A stretch of DNA of 17,156 nucleotides from Bacteroidota bacterium (GTDB lineage Bacteria > Bacteroidota > Bacteroidia > Chitinophagales > Chitinophagaceae). The DNA is taken from contig JAEZDC010000107.1 of NCBI GenBank assembly GCA_023429825.1, positions 1 through 17,156 of the forward strand, given 5' to 3'. The position numbers and the translations under genes are program-made. Of this stretch, positions 1-7,666 are shown piece after piece (position 1 is the stretch's first letter; every line of letters begins with the position of its first letter). Below the pieces are notes generated by a model. The model had not been told where the DNA came from. It was given only the letters and a program-made list of their open reading frames with translations, and did no database searches.

Positions 1-1451
1 ATATACACCAGGTGAGTGGCATATTTAGGAACTGTTTTATCATTACTTAACTCCTGTATCTGGGGAATGTAATGTTCTAATCGTACAAATTCAACGTATC
101 GGTTTTTAATTCTGCGGCTTCTATACCATACATACATCACTACGAACATCAAGCCCCCTACTATAAAAGTTGCAAAACCACCGTGCGGGAATTTCTCAAC
201 ATTGGCTATTAAGAAGGCAATCTCAACAATAAAGTAAACGATAAGGAAAATATATATTCCTACTGATTTGACTCGTTTGCTTACCAGGTAATTGGCGTAC
301 AATATCGTAGTCATGATCATAGTAAGGATGATTGCCAGTCCATAAGCAGCCTCCATATTAGAGGCTTTCTGAAAGTATAATACAACAACCACACAGCCTA
401 TATACATTATAAGATTGATAGAAGGAATGAACAACTGCCCCTTTTCTTCACTAGGAAAGTTGACTTTTAGCTTAGGCCATAAATTCAAACGCAAAGCCTC
501 GGAAATTAGTGTGAATGAACCTGCGATCATGGCTTGGCTTGCGATAATAGCTGCAGTTGTTGCGATGATCACTCCAGCGATAATGAACCATTGCGGCATT
601 AGATCATAAAATGCATTTATGCCAAGTGATTCTCTAACCTGGTCCGTGACGGTAAGACCTGTTCTGTGCGATAATAAATATGCGCCTTGTCCGAAATAAT
701 TTAATAGTAAGCAGACTTTAACAAAGATCCATGAGCGCCTGATGTTTCCTCTTCCACAATGGCCAAGATCGGAGTATAAAGCCTCCGCTCCCGTAGTACA
801 GAGAAAAACGGCGCCTAATAGCCAAAACCCTTCAGGATATGTTGTAAGAAAATTAATGGCATAATATGGGTTGAGCGCTTTTATGATAGACAGGTCATCT
901 GAAATGTGCACGATCCCTAAAATAGCAAGCATCGAAAACCAGATGAACATAATTGGCCCGAAGAACTTACCGATCGATCCTGTACCAAACTGTTGTACAA
1001 AAAAGAAAATTGTAAGAATAGATAGCACGACGATCACAATCGTTTGCGTTGACATATCATGCAGGGCAGGTAATTCTTTTAACCCTTCTACAGCAGATGT
1101 GATAGAGATTGGCGGGGTGATAATTCCATCTGCAAGTAATGAAGCGCCCCCGATCATAGCGGGGATCACCAACCATTTTTTTCGTCTTCTCACTAGTGCA
1201 TATAATGCGAACGTACCACCTTCGCCACGGTTATCTGCTCTCAATACCAGCCACACATATTTTATGGTTGTTTGAATCGTCAACGTCCAGATGATACAAG
1301 ACAAACTCCCGATAATAAGTTCCGGCGTAACTAACCTGTTATTGATGATGGCATTATAAACGTAGAGAGGAGAGGTTCCAATGTCTCCGTAAATAATTCC
1401 GAGTGCAATAAGTAATCCTGCTGCAGTTACTTTATTAAGATTCTTGCCCAC
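1..1451 (-). CDS. kup: Kup-family potassium uptake transporter, C-terminus outside window
   Basis: This is a polytopic inner-membrane K+ transporter of the KUP/HAK/KT family, which imports potassium, probably with protons. The minus strand reads open for about 483 codons from the start to the window edge. The family hallmark GDIGTSPLY is at residues 22-30, followed by a conserved RGEGGTFALYAL stretch. Near the edge is KYATHLVY, typical of the start of the cytoplasmic C-terminal region. Family members are about 630-650 residues, so roughly the last 150 are missing. No ATG fits: the frame is closed by TAA at about 1478-1476, and the only conventional start after it is GTG at 1451-1449, so GTG is chosen. 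An ATA-initiated form seven codons longer cannot be excluded. It is divergent from the secreted protein at 1603, with a -7 promoter word upstream. Confidence 0.93.
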   Translation of the reverse strand, partial: MGKNLNKVTAAGLLIALGIIYGDIGTSPLYVYNAIINNRLVTPELIIGSLSCIIWTLTIQTTIKYVWLVLRADNRGEGGTFALYALVRRRKKWLVIPAMIGGASLLADGIITPPISITSAVEGLKELPALHDMSTQTIVIVVLSILTIFFFVQQFGTGSIGKFFGPIMFIWFSMLAILGIVHISDDLSIIKALNPYYAINFLTTYPEGFWLLGAVFLCTTGAEALYSDLGHCGRGNIRRSWIFVKVCLLLNYFGQGAYLLSHRTGLTVTDQVRESLGINAFYDLMPQWFIIAGVIIATTAAIIASQAMIAGSFTLISEALRLNLWPKLKVNFPSEEKGQLFIPSINLIMYIGCVVVVLYFQKASNMEAAYGLAIILTMIMTTILYANYLVSKRVKSVGIYIFLIVYFIVEIAFLIANVEKFPHGGFATFIVGGLMFVVMYVWYRSRRIKNRYVEFVRLEHYIPQIQELSNDKTVPKYATHLVY

Positions 1452-1479
1452 AACGTGTTTTGACTTTTCTATATCTTAA

Positions 1480-1487
1480 CAAATGTA
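1480..1487 (-). promoter_or_regulatory. Candidate -7 promoter element for kup
   Basis: The minus strand reads TACATTTG, an exact match to the Bacteroidota -7 consensus TAnnTTTG, about 28 bases upstream of the GTG start of kup. No TTG at a suitable -33 spacing was found, so this is a half-supported promoter. Confidence 0.45.
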
Positions 1488-1575
1488 AAGTGATTTTGAG
1501 CTTGCGGCTTAAATATTTCACAACCCGTTAAGCAGCTTTTTTATTTATTTTAAACTCCTTGTTTTATCCGTAGCT

Positions 1576-1583
1576 TACATTTG
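1576..1583 (+). promoter_or_regulatory. Candidate -7 promoter element for the 1603 gene
   Basis: TACATTTG matches TAnnTTTG exactly and ends 19 bases before the ATG at 1603. A TTG at 1559-1561 could act as the -33 element, but the 14-base gap is shorter than the usual spacing of about 17-23. It is the same octamer as the divergent kup element. Confidence 0.45.
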
Positions 1584-1602
1584 AACGATAAACTGTTAGT
1601 CA

Positions 1603-3117
1603 ATGCAGAAGAAGTTGTATTTGTTTGGTTGTTTACTCTTTACTATTAGCTCTCTTTTCGCACAAAAAATCACCTATACAGAGCCTGAAAAGGATGACAC
1701 AAGGCAATTAAACTTTGAGATTATTGGTAAGGTTTCTGGTAATATTCTGTTATATAAGAACGTAAGAGATGATCATTTCATATCAAAATATGATCAGGGT
1801 ATGAAATTGCTAGATAAGAATAAACTTGATTTTATTCCTGAAAGGTTGATCAATGCAGACTTTCTCAGCTATAACGAGCACTCTTACATGATCTATCAAT
1901 ATCAAAAGAAGAATATTGTGTATTGTATGGCTGCGAAGATTGATGGAAATGGGAAAGTTGTAGGAGAGCCTGTACAAATGGATACTACGCAAATCAGCTT
2001 CTGGGCCAGCAATAAGATCTACACCGTAATGAACAGCGATGATAAAAAGAAGGTTGCTGTATTTAAGGTGAACACCAAAAACGAAAAGATCCATTTTCTT
2101 ACAACATCGGTTTTTGACGAGAATCTTAATCTTCTGAAAAAGGACCTAATGGCAATCGCGATGCCTGAACGGCACGACTATCTGACAGAATTCACTATAG
2201 ATAATGACGGTGATATTGTTTTCTTGAAAGCAACCAATCAAGGGTTTGAAGATAATATCTACAAGCTGGAATTACTGATTAAGCCGTTGCAAAGTCCAAG
2301 TTTGGTAGCGTACCCGGTTTCGTTAAAGAACGTTTACATAGATGATGTAAGGGTTAAAACTGATAATACGAACAAACGTTTTCTTATTACATCGTTTTAT
2401 AGCAAATCAAGAAGAAATAATATAGACGGTTTATATTCATTTATATGGGATAAATCATCGGGACAAGGTGTGGTTGCAACCGGTACATTGTTTAGTGATG
2501 ATCTGAGATCAGATGTTAGAAATGGCAATGCTTCCAAGACCGCATTTAATGATTTCTTTCTTAGAAATATGACAATGCGTAATGATGGTGGATACATCAT
2601 TACCGCTGAATCGATCTCTACCTTAAGAAGAGGTGGAAACAGCACGAGCCGGTGGAATTATTTCAGCCCATACTATTCTCCATATGAATATCAATCCTTC
2701 GGAAGATATTCATATATGTACCCTTGGGCAGGCAGAAGTGCTTTTGCGCAAACTACCAGGTATTTTGCTGATAATGTACTGGTGTTATCCTTCGACAATA
2801 CCGGAAAATTAGAATGGAGCAACCTGATCAGAAAGTCACAGTACGACGATAATACAGATTCATTCCTGGGATATTCTATGATCAATACAGGTTCAGATTT
2901 ACATTTTCTTTTCAATATGCAGGAAAAGAAAGCGCTGATCTTAAATAACCAGGAGATCGATGCAGAAGGCCAGATCAAACGTAATCCTACTTTCAAAAAT
3001 CTGGATAAAGGCTATGAATTCATGCCACGTTATGGAAAGCAGATAGGTTCAAAAACAATTATTGTTCCCTGCCAATACAGAAACTACATTTGCTTTGCAA
3101 AAGTAGAACTGAGTTAG
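1603..3117 (+). CDS. Secreted protein of unknown function, 504 residues
   Basis: I do not recognise the family. The first 21 residues form a Sec signal peptide (MQKK, then a hydrophobic core, then SLFAQ), so the protein is exported to the periplasm or outer surface. The rest has no further obvious membrane segment. It alternates short hydrophobic strands with charged, Asn/Asp-rich turns, which would suit a beta-rich, perhaps propeller-like fold (inference). Residues near 345-375 are unusually rich in Tyr, Ser, Arg and Trp and look like an exposed loop. No catalytic motif was seen. The stop codon TAG shares its last base with a GTG start for the next gene, so the two are probably translated together. 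Confidence 0.85.
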   Translation: MQKKLYLFGCLLFTISSLFAQKITYTEPEKDDTRQLNFEIIGKVSGNILLYKNVRDDHFISKYDQGMKLLDKNKLDFIPERLINADFLSYNEHSYMIYQYQKKNIVYCMAAKIDGNGKVVGEPVQMDTTQISFWASNKIYTVMNSDDKKKVAVFKVNTKNEKIHFLTTSVFDENLNLLKKDLMAIAMPERHDYLTEFTIDNDGDIVFLKATNQGFEDNIYKLELLIKPLQSPSLVAYPVSLKNVYIDDVRVKTDNTNKRFLITSFYSKSRRNNIDGLYSFIWDKSSGQGVVATGTLFSDDLRSDVRNGNASKTAFNDFFLRNMTMRNDGGYIITAESISTLRRGGNSTSRWNYFSPYYSPYEYQSFGRYSYMYPWAGRSAFAQTTRYFADNVLVLSFDNTGKLEWSNLIRKSQYDDNTDSFLGYSMINTGSDLHFLFNMQEKKALILNNQEIDAEGQIKRNPTFKNLDKGYEFMPRYGKQIGSKTIIVPCQYRNYICFAKVELS

Positions 3118-4094
3118 TGGTATTATTATTCAAAGAAAGATCACCGGCTGCAATCATTTGGGTGTTATTGCTAACACTTGGCTTGCATGCCCATTCATTT
3201 TTCGGTCAGCCAGAAATTGTTACACAACATAAGGATGGGCTGATCTCATTCATTCTCAGGGAATACCTGGCATTTTTACAACCGGCACTAGTAACCGTTA
3301 TTTATCTATTGCTTGTGCTTTCCCAGGCTTTACGACTGAACTATATAATGAATGACTTGCGAATGTTTCAGCATTCGAATTTCTTAATTGCAATGAGTTA
3401 TATATTGTTTGCTTCGCTGATGCCTGCGTGGCATACCTTATCTGCTGCATTGGTAGCAAATACATTCATTATCTGGCTATATAGTAAACTACTTAAGTTA
3501 TACAATAACCAGTCGCCAAGAACATTACTATATAACATTGGCTTGATCACCGGCCTCACCATAGCCTGTTATCATCCATTAGTGCTGATGATACTTGCCG
3601 TGGTACTTACCCTTCTTATTATCCGGCCATTTCATTTAACTGAATTCATTATTCTTTTGATGGGGATCATTACTCCTTTTTATTTTTTGGGAGTTTACCT
3701 GTTTCTGACAGATCAGTGGGATGTATTCTTAAAATATCTTCCTTCTGCTAGATTTGAATTGCCCAAACTTTTAAAAGATTATCGCCTATATCTTACTGGT
3801 GGGTTGCTGAGTTTAGGGCTCATTACCGGGGTTTGGGTATGGGAAAATAATAATCGCAGAATGCTCATTCATACCCGTAAAAATTGGGGCGTGTTATTAA
3901 TCATCCTGCTTTCACTGCTGCCAATACCGTTCGTACATTTTAAGAACAGTGTAAATGCAGTATATCTCTGGATCATACCATTGAGTGCCTTCACCGCCAA
4001 TGTGTTTCTCTACCCAAAGAACAGGTTTTTCCCTGTTTTCTTTTTCTGGCTCATTGTTTTAGTTTCAGTTTTTAACAACTGGTTCTACCGATAA
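3117..4094 (+). CDS. Polytopic membrane protein, possibly DUF6427
   Basis: This is an integral membrane protein of about 325 residues with many hydrophobic segments (roughly 9-10), starting with residues 11-29 and continuing to a final segment just before the C-terminus. The N-terminal pattern LLFKERSPAA followed by a helix resembles the Bacteroidota-specific DUF6427 family, whose function is unknown; this assignment is from memory and tentative. The start is chosen as GTG at 3117-3119, which overlaps the upstream TAG stop (TAGTG) and gives MVLLFKERSP. An upstream in-frame TTG at 3090 is possible but would add nine residues inside the preceding gene. No catalytic motif seen. Confidence 0.8.
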   Translation: MVLLFKERSPAAIIWVLLLTLGLHAHSFFGQPEIVTQHKDGLISFILREYLAFLQPALVTVIYLLLVLSQALRLNYIMNDLRMFQHSNFLIAMSYILFASLMPAWHTLSAALVANTFIIWLYSKLLKLYNNQSPRTLLYNIGLITGLTIACYHPLVLMILAVVLTLLIIRPFHLTEFIILLMGIITPFYFLGVYLFLTDQWDVFLKYLPSARFELPKLLKDYRLYLTGGLLSLGLITGVWVWENNNRRMLIHTRKNWGVLLIILLSLLPIPFVHFKNSVNAVYLWIIPLSAFTANVFLYPKNRFFPVFFFWLIVLVSVFNNWFYR

Positions 4095-4125
4095 AAATTA
4101 GCCCGTTATTAACGACCTCAATAGC

Positions 4126-4133
4126 TAACTTTA
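4126..4133 (+). promoter_or_regulatory. Possible -7 promoter element for purQ
   Basis: TAACTTTA differs from TAnnTTTG at one base and lies 24 bases before the purQ ATG, in a 63-base gap after the membrane protein gene. No convincing -33 element was seen. Confidence 0.3.
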
Positions 4134-4157
4134 CCGCTCCTAAAATCAACCAATTAC

Positions 4158-4820
4158 ATGAAGTTTGGTGTTGTTATTTTTCCCGGATCTAATTGCGACA
4201 AAGACATGCAGGATGCTATTCAGAATGATCTGAATAAAGAAGTGATCGTGCTCTGGCATAAGGATAAGGATCTTAGCATGTTTACGACAGAAGATTGTAT
4301 TGTACTGCCCGGTGGATTCTCTTATGGTGATTACTTAAGATGTGGCGCAATAGCCAGGTTCAGCCCGATGATGCAAAGTGTGATCGAATTTGCAAATAAA
4401 GGAGGGAAGGTTTTAGGAGTGTGTAATGGTTTCCAGATTTTATGTGAGAGCCATTTATTACCTGGAGTATTATTGCAAAATGCTAACCAGCAGTTCATTT
4501 GCAAGAATGTGTACATCAAAGGAAGTAACGAACAGGCATTGAAGATACCAATTGCACATGGTGATGGTAGGTTTTATGCTGATGATGCATTACTGGATGA
4601 ACTGGAGAAAAATAACCAGGTAATCTTCAGGTATTGCAATGCAGATGGCAGTCTGAATGATGAGATTTGCAATCCCAATGGCGCATGCAGGAATATTGCC
4701 GGTATAAGGAACGCAGGAGGCAATGTGTTCGGGATGATGCCACATCCTGAACGAGCAACATCTGCTGCATTAGGTAACATGGATGGTAAGAAAGTATTTG
4801 AGTTACTGGAATTAAACTGA
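4158..4820 (+). CDS. purQ: Phosphoribosylformylglycinamidine synthase subunit PurQ (glutaminase)
   Basis: PurQ hydrolyses glutamine and passes ammonia to PurL for the conversion of FGAR to FGAM in cytoplasmic purine synthesis. This is a complete class I glutamine amidotransferase of 220 residues, the usual length. The oxyanion-strand region GGFSYGDYLRCGAIA is at residues 52-66, the nucleophile Cys89 sits in GVCNGFQ, and His196 and Glu198 are in MMPHPER. The separate PurQ implies a three-part PurS/PurQ/PurL enzyme rather than the large fused PurL; purS and purL are not in this window. The ATG at 4158 gives the typical N-terminus MKFGVVIFPGSNCD. Confidence 0.97.
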   Translation: MKFGVVIFPGSNCDKDMQDAIQNDLNKEVIVLWHKDKDLSMFTTEDCIVLPGGFSYGDYLRCGAIARFSPMMQSVIEFANKGGKVLGVCNGFQILCESHLLPGVLLQNANQQFICKNVYIKGSNEQALKIPIAHGDGRFYADDALLDELEKNNQVIFRYCNADGSLNDEICNPNGACRNIAGIRNAGGNVFGMMPHPERATSAALGNMDGKKVFELLELN

Positions 4821-4912
4821 TGCACATGGTTCTGAACGATGAACGTAGTGCGACGCAACAGGCGATGCTGCAAAGAACTGAAGCAGGCATCAAGAAAATT
4901 GTAAGGAATTAA
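4820..4912 (+). CDS. Possible small ORF coupled to purQ, 30 residues
   Basis: An ATG overlaps the purQ stop by one base (TGATG) and opens a 30-codon frame ending in TAA. The product would be hydrophilic and basic at its C-terminus, with no cysteine and no signal or membrane segment. The only evidence is the coupled start and an otherwise unexplained 126-base gap. Chance is a real alternative, as is a remnant of a longer gene. Confidence 0.25.
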   Translation: MHMVLNDERSATQQAMLQRTEAGIKKIVRN

Positions 4913-4946
4913 ATAAACGGTCGTATAAGACACAAACCTGATAGTG

Positions 4947-5399
4947 ATGAAAAAGATTTTTTCTGTTTTACTGTTGATGTTTATAGCAACTATGTCGTTT
5001 GCACAAGTGAAAGATCCGGTACAGTGGTCGTTTGCAGCAAAGAAAACAGGAGCCAATACATACGAAGTAATCCTCACGGCAACTTTGCCAAAACCATGGC
5101 ATATTTATTCCACCACTACAGGTAAGGGCGGCCCGATACCTACAAAAGTTACGATCAAAAGAAATCCTTTAGTGTCAGTAGTAGGTGGTATAAAAGAAGT
5201 AGGTAAACTGGAAAGCCAGTATGATGAAAATTTTGAAACAACCGTAAAATACTTCTCTAATAAAGTTGAGTTTGTGCAGGTGGTTACAGTAAAAGGTAAA
5301 TCCAAGACCAATCTCAGTGGTACAGTTGAATACATGACCTGCGATGACAGCCGTTGTTTACCACCTACAACAAAATCATTTGAGCTAAAACTCATTTAA
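4947..5399 (+). CDS. Free-standing DsbD-alpha-like periplasmic thiol protein
   Basis: This is a secreted 150-residue protein equivalent to the N-terminal (alpha) domain of the thiol:disulfide transporter DsbD, which receives electrons from the transporter and passes them to periplasmic substrates. It has a signal peptide ending in SFAQ at residues 17-20 and one domain after it. The redox pair is Cys132 and Cys137 in TCDDSRCLPP, comparable to the alpha-domain cysteines of E. coli DsbD. The ATG at 4947 is preferred over the adjacent GTG at 4944. The stop overlaps the next start by one base (TAATG), so the two are surely co-translated. The next protein has a homologous N-terminal domain without the cysteines. 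Confidence 0.88.
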   Translation: MKKIFSVLLLMFIATMSFAQVKDPVQWSFAAKKTGANTYEVILTATLPKPWHIYSTTTGKGGPIPTKVTIKRNPLVSVVGGIKEVGKLESQYDENFETTVKYFSNKVEFVQVVTVKGKSKTNLSGTVEYMTCDDSRCLPPTTKSFELKLI

Positions 5400-7330
5400 T
5401 GAGCAAAAGACTAACTGTACTTTTTCTTAGTGTTTTTTCTTTTCTTATTTCTTTCGGACAGAATGATACTTTACTAAAGTGGAATGTCAGCTATAAAAAG
5501 CTTGACAGTTCCAGTTATGAATTAACCGCTACTGCAACAGTGCCACAGGGATGGATGTTGTACGGAAAGAATTCTCTTGATGAAGGCGTAAGTGCAGCTT
5601 TTATTTTTGAATACGAGAAGATAACTGCCGCAGGTGATATCGCATATGCCGGGAATGCCTCTCAAAAACCTGATGCCAATTTTGATAATAAGCAACTACG
5701 ATATTACACAGGTGATGTTGTGCTGAAGCAGTTGGTTAAAATAAACGGCGCTGCTCCTTCTTCTATCAATGGAACGGTTGAAAGTTTTTTGTTGAAGGAA
5801 GATGAACTCAAATCTGAAAGCTTTCCTTTTGAAATAACAACAGGAGAACAGCCGCAACAAAACAGCATATTAATTCCGGGCCTTGATCTCAATAATCCAC
5901 TTGCAGATTTTGGTGACACAGGTACAAGAGATAAAACGCTTTGGGGGATTTTTATTTTAGGGTTTATCGGGGGGTTGATCGGGTTGCTTACGCCTTGTGT
6001 ATTCCCGATGATCCCCGTAACAGTTTCTTTTTTTACCAAACGTTCCCCGGATAAGAAGCAGGGAAGAAAGAATGCATTTCTCTACGGGTTTTTTATTTTC
6101 CTCATCTACATCTTAGCCAGTATTCCCTTTCATTTACTGCGATTGGACGCTGAGATACTGAACAACATTGCATCAAATGCATGGCTGAATATTTTATTCT
6201 TCGTGATCTTCATTGTGTTCGCCATTTCTTTCTTTGGGTATTTCGAGATCACATTGCCGGGCAGCATAGCCAATAAAGCAGACGCCAAAGCAGGTCTTAC
6301 CAGTGTCGGTGGAATTTTCTTCATGGCCTTAACATTGGTGATCGTTTCATTTTCCTGCACAGGAGTGATCCTTGGTTCTTTACTGGTAGGAACCCTCACG
6401 GAAGGTGCATGGCCACTCACAGCCGGCTTTGCAGGATTTGGTTTAGCGCTGGCATTGCCATTCGCACTGTTTGCCATCTTTCCTAACTGGCTCGCCAATT
6501 TACCAAAGAGCGGAAGTTGGTTGGATACAGTAAAAAAAGTATTAGCATTTATTGAATTGGCCGTAGCCCTTAAGTTCTTTTCCAATGCGGATATGGTGGA
6601 GCATTTGGGTATTCTGAAAAGAGAAATATTTATTGGACTTTGGATACTGATTGGGTTAGGATTAGCTATATATCTTTTTGGGAAGTTGAAATTACCACAC
6701 GATGATCGTTCACAAAAGATTGGTCCTGTTCGGAAGCTCTTAGCGGTAGTTACTTTATTATTTACCCTTTACTTGATACCCGGATTAACGAACACGAAAT
6801 ATGCTAATATTAGATTATTGAGTGGCATACTTCCGCCGTTATCATATAGCGTATATGGTAAAGAGAATATCAATGGAAAGGGATTAGAACCAGATGTAAA
6901 GAACGACTACGATAAGGCGTTGCAAATCGCAAAAACACAAGGCAAGCCATTGCTGTTAGACTTTACCGGGTTTACCTGTACCAATTGCCGGAGAATGGAA
7001 GAAAATGTGTGGACCGATCCTGCTGTGTACGACTACATCAAACAAAACTTTATTCTCGTTTCTTTATATGTAGATGACAGGGAAAAACTTCCTGTGGAAG
7101 AACGAACCACTTACACTGCGAAGGATGGACACAAGAAACGTATTGTTACCGTTGGAGACAAGTGGGCTACGTTTGAGATAGAGAACTTCAACCAATCAAC
7201 ACAGCCTTTATACGTGGTAATTGATAACCAGGAAAGACTGGTTACGCATCCTGTTGGCTATACGCCTTCTATCAGTGAATATTTAGAATGGCTGCAGAAG
7301 AGTAAAGAAGCTTTTGACGAGGCTAAATAA
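5399..7330 (+). CDS. DsbD-like thiol:disulfide interchange protein, cysteine-less alpha domain
   Basis: This is an inner-membrane electron transporter of 643 residues that carries reducing power from cytoplasmic thioredoxin to the periplasm. Domain order: signal peptide (about 1-20); DsbD-alpha-like domain (about 23-147); CcdA/DsbD-beta membrane domain (about 180-465) with Cys200 in LLTPCVFPMIP and Cys320 in SFSCTG; and a periplasmic thioredoxin-like gamma domain (about 495-640) with CTNC at 527-530. There is no cysteine before residue 200: where the 4947 protein has its Cys pair, this one has ESFLLKEDELKS. The fused alpha domain is therefore probably structural, with the active pair supplied by the co-translated neighbour (inference). 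It could be called dsbD, but the degenerate N-terminus argues for caution. Confidence 0.93.
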   Translation: MSKRLTVLFLSVFSFLISFGQNDTLLKWNVSYKKLDSSSYELTATATVPQGWMLYGKNSLDEGVSAAFIFEYEKITAAGDIAYAGNASQKPDANFDNKQLRYYTGDVVLKQLVKINGAAPSSINGTVESFLLKEDELKSESFPFEITTGEQPQQNSILIPGLDLNNPLADFGDTGTRDKTLWGIFILGFIGGLIGLLTPCVFPMIPVTVSFFTKRSPDKKQGRKNAFLYGFFIFLIYILASIPFHLLRLDAEILNNIASNAWLNILFFVIFIVFAISFFGYFEITLPGSIANKADAKAGLTSVGGIFFMALTLVIVSFSCTGVILGSLLVGTLTEGAWPLTAGFAGFGLALALPFALFAIFPNWLANLPKSGSWLDTVKKVLAFIELAVALKFFSNADMVEHLGILKREIFIGLWILIGLGLAIYLFGKLKLPHDDRSQKIGPVRKLLAVVTLLFTLYLIPGLTNTKYANIRLLSGILPPLSYSVYGKENINGKGLEPDVKNDYDKALQIAKTQGKPLLLDFTGFTCTNCRRMEENVWTDPAVYDYIKQNFILVSLYVDDREKLPVEERTTYTAKDGHKKRIVTVGDKWATFEIENFNQSTQPLYVVIDNQERLVTHPVGYTPSISEYLEWLQKSKEAFDEAK

Positions 7331-7352
7331 TCTCCTGTTTTAATTGTGTTTG

Positions 7353-7639
7353 CTACTCTTCTAGTAATATAAGTTTATAAAAATGTTGCTCCGAACTTGA
7401 AGTAAACTTACTCTTAAAATGTTTATTTAACCATTCACCTAATCCTTCTTTTTGGTCTTTAAAACTTAAAAGAGTTTTAAATCATCCAACGAATAATTCA
7501 TATAATGATAAATGTCCCCATCTGAATATTCGATTTCAATAGTTGTTTTATTATAATCAAAGCTTTTGGCTGCCCTTGAATGAACAATTGCATAGTTCCG
7601 CGTATTTAGCCTTTCCCCAAATTTGTCATCCTTCTTCAT
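7353..7639 (-). pseudogene. Small KTSC-like protein gene with one-base frame break
   Basis: The minus strand from the ATG at 7639 encodes 57 residues ending at a TAA (7468-7466). The middle, from SRAAKSFDY through GDIYHY, resembles the KTSC domain, a small family of uncertain function. Directly after the stop another frame continues sensibly for 37 codons (SFKDQKEGLGEWLNKHFKSK onward) to a TAG at 7355-7353. Reading back one base at the A-run (plus-strand T-run 7475-7478) joins the parts as LDDLKTLLSFKDQ, a product of about 95 residues, the family's usual size. Either one A has been lost (mutation or sequencing error) or the ribosome shifts -1: the site reads T TTA AAA in the zero frame, a slippery heptamer. 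It starts 27 bases after the treZ stop and may be the last gene of that operon. It is convergent with the DsbD-like gene, leaving only a 22-base gap with no terminator seen. Confidence 0.7.
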
Positions 7640-7666
7640 AAATTATTATAATGATTGTTTGATTAT

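Noticed and set aside
871..1275. Plus-strand open frame of 134 codons
   Set aside because: It lies wholly opposite kup, whose motifs are unmistakable; the product has no coherent fold.
4104..4114. CGTTATTAACG hairpin as a terminator before purQ
   Set aside because: Only five pairs and no T-run follow; too weak to call.
4574..5077. Minus-strand open frame of 167 codons
   Set aside because: It is antisense to purQ and the DsbD-alpha gene, spans their gap, and shows no family signature.
6130..6585. Minus-strand open frame of 151 codons
   Set aside because: It is antisense to the DsbD membrane domain; its composition reflects complemented membrane helices.
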